From: Lycium barbarum
Taxonomy: Eukaryota > Streptophyta > Magnoliopsida > Solanales > Solanaceae
Assembly: GCF_019175385.1 (NCBI RefSeq)
Contig: NC_083340.1
Location: 18,984,336-19,048,335, forward strand
Reading direction: 5' to 3'
DNA length: 64,000 bases
The notes below the pieces were generated by a model. It ran no database searches, was not told the DNA's origin, and saw only the letters and a program-made list of their open reading frames with translations. The position numbers and the translations under genes are program-made. Shown here in pieces: positions 56,510 through 64,000 of the stretch (positions within the stretch are counted from its first letter, which is position 1; every line of letters starts with the position of its first letter).

Positions 56510-57372
56510 GAAACATATTTCAAGCAGAAACTGTGTTTATCAAATACGCACATACTTTCAAATACACCAGTACATATGATAATGAACACATGAAACAGTC
56601 TCCCAAATACATAAATACCTACAGATTTATATATACAGCAATCCATTCTATACAATATGCCAAATACATTAACACTCGTGACAAGCATAAGAGGTATACA
56701 ATACACTGTCTCAAATACAAAAATACGTACAGAGATACCATGTGTATTTATGTATTTGGGAGGAAAAACAACAACACAGCAAAAAAACCAAGATTTGTGT
56801 ATTCACAAATTGAAACAAACTATATAAATACGAAAACAGAATGTACATGTTTTCAACACACAATTCATCACTGCTCAAATACCCAACCAACATACAACAC
56901 AAAAATACTACATTCAGTTTTTTCCCCGAACATATAACACATTCATTTGAAGCTCATCATTGAAGAGGAATTCAAAGACGAAGGTACTTAGGACAGTTTG
57001 ACAAATAAGAAGCAAAAAAACTACAAAAATCAATGGCAATATGAAATACATTTTGAATTTTACGTTGCATTTGAAAAAGAAGGGTGGAGAGAAGGAGAAT
57101 CGTGAAGAATATGGAAATGGAAGCTAAATTTATGGAGCAGATTATGAAAGATATTATTATGAATTATATTTTCCCATTTAAGACCAAATTAAATGCCTAT
57201 TTCTAAGGGATCTGTTTTTAAAGATACAGCTTCTGAGTCTATTTACTATACCGTAAATACACGCAATGCATATGGTAATTAACTAAAAAGGTAACTACGA
57301 AATGTAATAAATAAAATGGTAGTTACAAATGGTAAGAACCTATAATAAGGTAGTCATTCCTGTAAGTTTGCC
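56284..57372. other. MULE transposase upstream region with AAATACA arrays and (TA)n
   Basis: Noncoding region upstream of mudrA to the right end. It is rich in AAATACA, contains a TA tract at 56448-56505 and ends in the terminal inverted region (about 57280-57372). Open frames here are composed of the repeats. Confidence 0.65.
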
Positions 57373-57381
57373 AATTTTTAA

Positions 57382-58617
57382 ACAATCCTACTCGGTACTT
57401 CTTCACTCCTTAATGTCTTCTTATCATGTAGTTATATCTCTAAGTTTCTTTTTATCTCCCTTTTTTTTAATTAATCTAGACTCTACCCAGTCATGAATCT
57501 TATTACATTGTTCATCTCTTTCTCTTAATCTCTGTTCTTAATCCACACCCGGTCATGCCAACAATTCGTCCTTTATCATACTTGGGACATTTTAAAGGTT
57601 CTTCAACGCCTAGGAATTTATAGGTTAATCCATCGAGTTTATTAAGAAATTAAGAGAATAACCATATACTAGGAGTAACAGATTCATAATAATAATAATA
57701 AGAAATTACTTAAACATAGATTTATATAACATAGATTCACAATAATGTACATAACTGGGGGAGTAATACAGAAACATAGTTATAAAAACTTACTTGACTT
57801 AAAGACGGAGAGAGGTTTCCCTTTCAGAGAACCCAAAAACTACTTCTCACACTGGGAGGATTATTGAAAACTAGTACTATTTTATAGTAGAAGTTTATAT
57901 TACAAGGGTTAAAAAGAGAGGGGAAGGGATTTGAGGCATTTGATGAAAGAAAAGGGGAATATGGATTTCTTTGTATTTGGTGCTTGTATGTGTTGTTGAT
58001 GATGCTTCTCCTCTTCACCAATGGTCTCTATTTATAGGCATCTGACGGATTTTAACTTCGGATTTCAAAATATTAAAGAATCTTTTGATTTCAGCCGGGT
58101 GCTCTTTGGGCCCCATCGTCACGTGAAATTTTCAGAAGACTCTTTATATTATTGTCCTTTGTTGATCCTGTAGCTGCTTTATTAAAGCTACTATATAAAA
58201 CTTGGTTTTCATTCGTCTTTGTTGTTTTCTTCAATCGCATCTGCTTTTTCTTTGTCTTGGCTGTAGTGATTATATATCTATCAGCACTAGTAATTTTTAT
58301 TTTTATTTTTTTATGTGTCTAAATTGTGTAGTGCAACAGAATCAAAACTCATCCCCAAATCGACGTCGTTTGGATCTTGTAAATCTTGAAATGCACTATT
58401 CTAAAAATCTACCACATCTCTTTCAAGGTCTGAACTATGTACTGGAGACATTTCGGGACTTGGAGATAGTTCTGGACTGATATTTTTAATTATGTTCTTG
58501 TCTTGATCTTCCTTTTATTGAAAAAACTTTTCTAACGTCTGTTTTACTATATCCTCTATTTTCTCAAATTATTTTCTTTTTTGAATTGTCTCTTAGTGTT
58601 AAGGTTTTTGGGAGTCT
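57382..58617 (-). promoter_or_regulatory. Pararetroviral intergenic region with promoter-like motifs
   Basis: On the minus strand CTATAAATAG lies at 58037-58028 and, about 85 bp upstream, CACGTGACG at 58125-58117, a G-box overlapping a TGACG as-1-type half site; a second TGACG-related site is absent. Caulimovirid pregenomic promoters combine such elements with a TATA box. The CATCATCAACAACACATACA leader follows downstream. A possible splice donor (AAGTAAGTTT) lies near 57795. I could not find the TGGTATCAGAGC primer site expected in a complete leader. Confidence 0.5.
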
Positions 58618-59560
58618 TCACCTTGTCTGGAGTGATGAACAACCTTCATCTTCACTTTTTGGCAAAGTGACAGCCATTAACGGATTTGATAAGTCTTTAC
58701 CGGCTATCGTTTGAACCAAACTAGCTGTATCTTTATCTGATACAGTGGATTTTATTGCATTCATTGGGGAGTGCACACCCGTCTCATCCATTTTTCCTTG
58801 AGATGGAAAACTCTGTGATTGAACCAATTCAAATTTGTCCGCTTGGAGTCTATGTTCTAGCATTCTCACTTGCTCCATGAGTCTTGCTTTTTCTTGGATC
58901 TATGTCTCATTTTTATAGTTTAGTCTTTTGAATGTCTCAGTCATGGAAGAACAATGGTCACAAAAAATCACTTCGTCTGTATCTTTCTGGATATTGTATT
59001 GAGGAATTTTGTTTGGATTTTGTCTAAGTGCTGGAGAAATATAATAATTTGGACCCAGTATCCCTCTTGCATAGTCTAAAGTTTCAGTAAAATCATTAAA
59101 TCCTTTAAATAGAGGTTTCTCGATGTCTTTAATTGAATCTATAACCTCTGGCCAAGTTTGAAAGATGCTGTTTGTTTTGCCGTGTATTACAACATAGAAT
59201 TTAATCTTTTTGTCTTGATTTTTTTCTGTAAAATATTGGCAAAGAGTATTTAAAGTTGCTACAAAATGTTGTGTCCTTTTTATTGTATGATATCCATAAA
59301 TTGTCTACTAAACATGTCTAGGGTCTATCTATTACACATTCTGGTAATTTTCTAAATGTCATGTTCGATGGTGGGAAAAATATTAAATTATGTTTTGGAC
59401 CAAACTGTATTCTTTCTAAAACATTACCTCCTAATGAAGCTTGTGGTCTGAAATGAAGATTACCTAATTAATACTGTATGTCTATAAATGTCTTGGGATG
59501 AGGCTTGAATGCTCTTTCCCTTGTCTGCATTCTTTGGGATTGTTGGTCGCTTGCTATCAA
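58618..59560 (-). pseudogene. Viroplasmin / transactivator-like protein, degenerate
   Basis: A region near 59210-59080 carries the short FYVVIHGKTNSIFQTWPEV type motif of the caulimovirid viroplasmin (Cauli_VI, RNase H N-terminal-like) domain. It is followed by a frame ending at 58618 that is hydrophilic, with a possible coiled-coil beginning (EQVRMLEHRLQADK). The upstream half has several stops. In exogenous relatives this protein forms inclusion bodies and permits reinitiation on the polycistronic RNA. No intact product is possible here. Confidence 0.65.
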
Positions 59561-59576
59561 TAATGAAATAAAATTA

Positions 59577-60002
59577 TTAGTCGATAGTAATTTTTAACCT
59601 ACTTAATTGGTCTGCTAAGTTGTTATCTTTACCCTTAATATGTTCGAAAATTAAATTGTATATTGAGATGGTATCTATAAAGTTTAGCCATCTTCTCCGA
59701 CTACTATTTTTATCATTTATCTTCTGGTGAAATTTAATTATGGCTTCACAATATGTTCTAATTAATATTTCTGGTTTATTTAAAATGTATAACCTGAAAC
59801 CATTTAGTCCGTATATTACAGCTAAGATTTCGGCATCAATACAACTCATGTTGCCTTTTTCTTTGTATTTACCGCTTTGATAAGCACATGTTTTTTCTTC
59901 TCCTTTATTACTATATTTATTTGGTCTTGCTTTTAAAACTGCTCCCCATCCTTCAAAACTACCATCTGTTTCTATAATTAAATTGTCTTTCTCTAATGGC
60001 AT
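59577..60002 (-). pseudogene. Pararetroviral RNase H domain
   Basis: 141 codons open to a stop at 59577. ETDGSFEGWGAVL supplies the first Asp, CIDAEILAVIYGL the Glu, and HIKGKDNNLADQLSRL the closing His/Asp region. An IRTYCEAII segment stands where an Asp-containing motif (RTDCEA type) is expected, so one catalytic position appears changed. It is separated from RT by a frameshift near 60005-60045. Confidence 0.85.
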
Positions 60003-60009
60003 ATTCAGA

Positions 60010-61085
60010 TCAGGAATATTTTTTTATTTTTTCTTTAATTTTCTGTACTAATTTAATATCTTCAGTATTAAAATGTTTCTGACCATTAGATTTTGTCTTA
60101 GAATATAAGGTCCTGCTATTTTTCCTAAGTTTTTTATAAAATTTCTAGCATAATTTACTATTCCTAATTTTTTTGGTAATTCTTTAGTATTATCTAGTTT
60201 GTCTTGCATTTTTAGGGCCTTCTTTTTAGCTATATGAGGTTGTAATTTTATTTTACCATCTCTTAATATTACTCCTAAGAAATTTATATGATTTATACAT
60301 AATTCCATCTTTTTCTTACTAATTATTATTCCATTTTCTACAAATAGTCTAAATACCGTTTGTAAATGTCCTAGATGTTCCTTAGTATCTTTACTAAATA
60401 TTAATATGTCATCTACATATACTAATACGAACATTTTGTATTCTCCAATTATACTATTCATTTTTCGTTGAAAAATCGGTGGGGCTGTCTTTAATCCAAA
60501 TGACATTACTAACCATCCAAAATGTCCTTCAGGACAGGTGAATGCGGTCCATTCTATACTATCTTCATGCATTCTTACCTGCCAATATCCTGATTTACAA
60601 TCAAACTTACTAAATACTTTCTCTCCTTGTATTCTATTTATTAATTTTGTTTTGTCTGGTCATTTATATCCATCAGTTCTAGTATTATTATTAAGTCTTT
60701 TATAATTTATTACCATTCTAGATTTTCCTCTTATTATCTCACTATGATTTCTTACTATAAAGGCTGCAGATCTTTGTTTAGAAGTAGATCTCCCTATTAC
60801 TCCTAGATTCATTAGTTCTTTAATTTGTATCTTAAAATCTTCTAAGTCTTGATTTGTAGCTTCTATTGAGGCTGTTTTTATTACATATTCTGGGTTTATT
60901 ATGTCTAATCTACATACAACCTTATTATTTTCCCAATGTTTTAAAGTTTTTTCTCCTATTATTTCTATTTCATCTAATATTTTTACTATATTATCTAGAT
61001 CTTTTTGGTTTTTTATTACTCCTATTCTGTCCTATCCTGTTTTGAAATTATTTAATTCTTTTTCTACGTCTATTAAAGTATAGTC
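60010..61085 (-). pseudogene. Pararetroviral reverse transcriptase, frameshifted
   Basis: The best preserved part is 60572-60048: TAFTCPEGHFGWLVMSFGLK, APPIFQRKMN and the YVDD catalytic box at 60419-60408 (LVYVDDILIFSK), followed by the connection region (INFLGVILRDGKI). The N-terminal half (60580-61080) is recognisable only in pieces with several stops. The F-G-L-K-x-A-P-P-I-F-Q form is typical of caulimovirids and relatives. Reverse transcription activity is impossible from this copy. Confidence 0.85.
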
Positions 61086-61089
61086 TTTT

Positions 61090-61869
61090 CTAATAGATCT
61101 TCATTTTTTCTAGAATTAAATTCTTTGACTCTGTTTTTCCTTTACAACATGTGTTATTTTCTTCACACTCTTTACAACAACTATCTTCTTTCTTTTGCAG
61201 GTTTATCTGGTCTGCAGTCTGAATTTTCTTATGTCTTATTCTAGTTTCAGCTTTCATAGTTTGTACCGGTGTATGAGTGTTTTTTAAGAAAATCACTCCA
61301 TCTCTTGTAATCATACAGCTACCATTATTATGTAACATGAAATCTAATCCTATGACAAAGTCTACATTTATATTTAAGTCTCTTACCCATATTTTATCCA
61401 TTTTGTAACTAGGCTTGTAAAATTTTGAACATGTATTTGCAAAGCTAATGTATGCTTTATGAAAATAATGTCTATATATATTATGTGTTCCATCCATTTG
61501 CATGGCTGTAACTGGTTTTCCTAGGATCTTTATTAAGTTTGGTGGGACTACTCTTTTATTTATTATACCCTTTATGCATCCCGAATCTACTAATGCTAAT
61601 GTTTCTATTTCGTAGTCGTCTATTTTTATTCTTGCAAGTATCTTTATTGTTCCTAATTTATTATCTTCATTACACACCAGTGCTTTGTAATCTTCTACGC
61701 TTATTAATTCTTCTTGATTGTCTTCTGATATAGGACTAAGGGGTCTAATTACTGGTCTTGTGATAGATGAAGTTATTTCTTCAGTTTCGCTACCTTCTTC
61801 TTTTTGTTTTCCTTTCTCTGATTTATATATTCTTGTCTCTAATTCATTTACTCTTGCTTCTAATGTCAT
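61090..61869 (-). pseudogene. Pararetroviral aspartic protease region
   Basis: 260 codons are open. The N-terminus looks like a short coiled coil followed by an acidic linker. The protease active site is LALVDSGC at about 61600-61579 with the Asp-Ser-Gly triad intact, and DFVIGLDFML near 61350 is the conserved distal motif. The C-terminus is Cys- and Lys-rich (CCKECEENNTCCKG), which is unusual for the domain. Start at 61869 is simply the first ATG; the frame probably belonged to a larger polyprotein. Confidence 0.75.
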
Positions 61870-62600
61870 TATTCTTAGATTGATAGTAGGATCCTCTATT
61901 TTTTTTTTAATGTTTTTCTTCTTTGTTTATTTTTGTATCAAATTCTTTTTCTATGCACATGATGCGTCCTTCCACATAACATTTTTTACGTTTAGCTCTT
62001 TTTTCTTTACTAGGGTACCATTTACAAAAGAAGCATGCATTGCTAGCTAATCCTTTATTTCTTTCAAATTCATGATTACAGTCTTCAGAAATATTTGAAA
62101 AAGTGCTTGCTTGAATTGCTTCTAAGTCTAATTCGTCTAATCCTATTTCATTTATTAGTTTTTCTTCTTCTTCTTCTTCTTAGTCTAATGAGTCTGTTTT
62201 AATCTTTTCTTCGGCGTCTACACTTACTATAGAATATATACTTTCATTGTAAGACTTGTATTCATCTACATTTATTAATGTTTCTTGAAAATCTTCGATT
62301 AACTGTGAATTTCTTGTCTTATTATTTATTCTTTTTGGACATGTATTTGCTAAATGTTCTACACTTCCGCCGGTGAAACACTCTAGTCTATTCTTGTAGT
62401 TTCTTTCGATTCTATATTTCCTAACATGTCTATTTCTATCTAAATAAGGCTTTCTTGCTGATGACTTTCTAAGATAATATTTCTTTTTATAGCTTCTGTT
62501 GTATTGTGGTCTATGCTTTCTATATTTTTTTCTTTCTATAATTATCTTTATCGTAACTTTGAGTAGTGTATACAATATTTTTACAAAAACTCATTTCATT
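61870..62600 (-). pseudogene. Pararetroviral coat-protein C-terminal region with damaged zinc finger
   Basis: The frame at 62575-62180 is strongly basic at its N-terminus, then shows CFTGGSVEHLANTC at about 62385-62345. A caulimovirid coat protein has CX2CX4HX4C here; the second Cys is Gly in this copy, so zinc binding is lost. An acidic stretch follows. Further upstream, 61870-62170 on the minus strand is broken. Confidence 0.65.
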
Positions 62601-63200
62601 TTGTTTTAACTGTTTTTTGTATTTGTATATGCGTACAATTTTCTTGTAATATTTCCATTACGTGTTGTATTCTATGTCCTATTGACCATTTTAAATTAGG
62701 GTGTTCCATTACTCAATCTCTTATTCTATCTATCTTCTATTTCTCTTCCTAGAGCTCCTGGTAGTTTATTAAATAATTTTTTACCTAATTCTTGGTCAAA
62801 AGTATTTCCACTAATAGTACAATAATAAAAGTAATCATTAAGAATTTCTTAGTATGAAACCAACTGCTTATACTAAGTTGTTCTAGCTTTATTACTGCAT
62901 TTCTTTGTAATGTTATTAATTCACTATTTGGATCTTCTCCAGTGATTAGAGTATGTATCTTATTTGTAAAATTATAGGGATTTTCCCCCATGGATACTAA
63001 GACTTGAAATTCATATGGGAATTCTGTCTTATATGCTTCCCATAATCCTTTTGTTGATTCTCCTAAGAATGTCTCTAGATATTTATGCATTGTTTCAGCA
63101 TCTGAATCATTATAATTTGCCACTACTGTACCTTTCCAAAGGTCTATTACTGAATTCCACATTTGTGGATCGTGAGCTGCTATATTTAATATTTTCCCCT
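62601..63200 (-). pseudogene. Pararetroviral coat-protein core
   Basis: The frame 63162-62785 begins MWNSVIDLWKG and continues through WEAYKTEFPYEF, MGENPYNFTNKI and NAVIKLEQLSISSW, which resembles the conserved core of caulimovirid coat proteins (hydrophobic W/F pattern ending L-x-L-x-I-x-x-W). Then it is interrupted by a frameshift. Assignment is by motif pattern and gene position. Confidence 0.6.
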
Positions 63201-64000
63201 TACTACCTCCTTCTTGTTGTCTGATAGGTTTCCTCTGTAGGTATTCTTTTTCCTGATGGTTTTATATTTTCTGTTGGTACTTCTCCTACTCTAAAACCTC
63301 TTCGTCTAGGTACATTTCCTGTACTAGTGTCTACTGTAAATTGTTGCTCAATTGTTCTTTGGAATGGGCTAGAACTAGTTGAAGATGATTCCATTAATTC
63401 TTTTTTACTTATTATTGAGTCTAATTCTATTTCTTCATCACTTTCTTGTATCTCAACTAAAATTTATCAAAATTGTCTAATTTCTTTTGTGAAATACTCT
63501 CTACTCTGTATCCCCAATTATCTGTTCTATGTTCACATTTTTTAAAATGTTCTATATTTTCTTCCAATGTTAGACTTCCTAATTTACATTTTTTACATTT
63601 GAAATTCTTATTTTTATCTTTTTTACAAATTTCTTTCGCTCTTTCTAAGGCTATGTCTACTTCGAAATCGTCTTGTATTATTTCAATATTCATGCATTCA
63701 GATTCAGTTTCTTCTATGGTGCTTTCTTCCTCTAAGTCTCGATGAGTAGTATAATTGTAGTCTGTGAGTCTTATAGAAGTCTCTCCTCTAGAATTGGTAT
63801 ACATTAAATGAGATTCTGGTTTTAATATCCTCTTCTTATTAAAGTCCTCTAAATTCCATTCTAATCCTGCATATTCTTCAGGGTTTATCTTTATGGGTTT
63901 TATTAATTTTATTCCTCTATTTCCCATAACTTCTACTACATCGTTTACTTTAATTTTGAATTTAGTATTACTATTATTTGCTATCTTTCCTAAAAATCCT
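63201..64000 (-). pseudogene. Upstream part of the pararetroviral polyprotein, partial
   Basis: The frame from 63927 (first ATG) down to 63457 is also open upstream to the edge, so it is the middle of a longer frame. It has an acidic centre and a CKKCKLG...HFKKCEH pattern (about 63605-63535) that could bind zinc. A further short frame at 63394-63203 is S/T- and R-rich. I cannot name the domain; it lies where the N-terminal coat-protein or pre-coat region is expected. The movement protein is not in the window. Confidence 0.5.

Larger units (their letters stand above)
43599..57372. mobile_element. Large Mutator-like element with ULP1-type protease and mudrA transposase
   Basis: Ends GGAATTTTTACTGG (43599) and inverted GGCAAACTTACAGG (57372) match the family ends at 32694/33803. 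Flanks AAATTTTAA (43590-43598) and AATTTTTAA (57373-57381) agree at 8 of 9 positions. Both sides share AATAACTACCATTTTATTTAT just inside the ends. The element holds a plus-strand DUF1985/ULP1 gene and a convergent mudrA-like gene. MULEs with such proteases (Kaonashi, CUMULE types) are known in plants. A solo LTR of 2.8 kb inserted later. Confidence 0.88.
57382..64000 (-). mobile_element. Endogenous caulimovirid (pararetrovirus) sequence, decayed
   Basis: Minus-strand order from the right edge: coat-protein region, zinc finger remnant, aspartic protease, RT, RNase H, viroplasmin/transactivator, then an intergenic region with promoter-like motifs. This is the caulimovirid gene order and there are no LTRs or integrase, which separates it from Ty3/gypsy. 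Stops and frameshifts are spread over all genes, so it is a non-functional fossil. In Solanaceae the solendovirus-like group is the likeliest relative; this is inferred from the host, not from alignment. The left limit coincides with the MULE end; the right end is outside. Confidence 0.85.

Noticed and set aside
56408..56706. Tyr-Ile repeat frames on both strands
   Set aside because: Products of the TA microsatellite at 56448-56505.
57382..58100. tRNA-Met primer binding site in the viral leader
   Set aside because: No TGGTATCAGAGC-like sequence found on the minus strand; the leader may be truncated or diverged.
58202..58480. Plus-strand frame with a hydrophobic N-terminus near the viral promoter
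   Set aside because: No homology recognised, opposite strand to the viral genes, and no supporting context.
1..64000. Intact host protein-coding gene
   Set aside because: Every frame with recognisable homology belongs to a mobile element or to the pararetrovirus; the rest lack motifs, conserved structure or splice-site-supported exons.

Overview
This window is eukaryotic nuclear DNA from a flowering plant and is almost entirely repeats; I find no intact host gene. The families present (long-LTR Tekay/Del-like and Athila Ty3/gypsy elements, an L1-type and an RTE-type LINE, Stowaway- and CACTA-like MITEs, a Mutator-like element with a ULP1-type protease, and an endogenous caulimovirid) point to a eudicot, and the combination with a solendovirus-like pararetrovirus suggests Solanaceae. 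That placement is inference, not alignment.

Layout, left to right. 1-4200: 5' LTR, primer site, leader and gag start of a minus-strand chromovirus that leaves the window. 4231-7344: a Stowaway-like MITE split by a 2.85-kb solo LTR (4283-7131, 5-bp duplication acgag). About 7.5-11.4 kb: Helitron-like terminus, a duplicated AT-rich block, a CACTA-type MITE (9206-9471) and a SINE-like unit. 11424-31540: an L1-type LINE (ORF1, endonuclease, RT, zf-RVT, RNase H, poly(A)) interrupted inside RT by a complete but degenerate 13.6-kb Athila (15374-28982, duplication CCTGG). 32-40 kb: small non-autonomous elements, including a 1.1-kb MULE (9-bp duplication), two foldback elements with perfect 9-bp duplications, a four-copy hairpin array, a Stowaway MITE, a 49-bp RTE tail insertion with an 18-bp duplication, and two further MULE-like blocks, one split by a solo LTR. 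41772-43111: a 5'-truncated RTE LINE with a perfect 18-bp duplication.

43599-57372 is the most notable unit: a ~13.8-kb Mutator-like element with related ends and a near-perfect 9-bp duplication. It carries a plus-strand DUF1985/ULP1 (C48) protease gene and a convergent minus-strand mudrA-like transposase, and is itself split by a 2.8-kb solo LTR. Both genes are broken. Its ends and its TGTATTT/AAATACA-rich interior match the small MULEs at 32.7, 36.3 and 39 kb, so the window holds a defunct autonomous copy together with its non-autonomous relatives.

57382-64000: a decayed endogenous pararetrovirus on the minus strand (coat protein region, protease, RT, RNase H, viroplasmin/transactivator, then a promoter-like intergenic region), running off the right edge.

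The elements record layered insertion: LINE then Athila; MITE then LTR; MULE then LTR. The most unusual cross-element signal is a shared short palindrome, ACGGNCCGT, clustered in the U3 of three LTR families that otherwise look unrelated.
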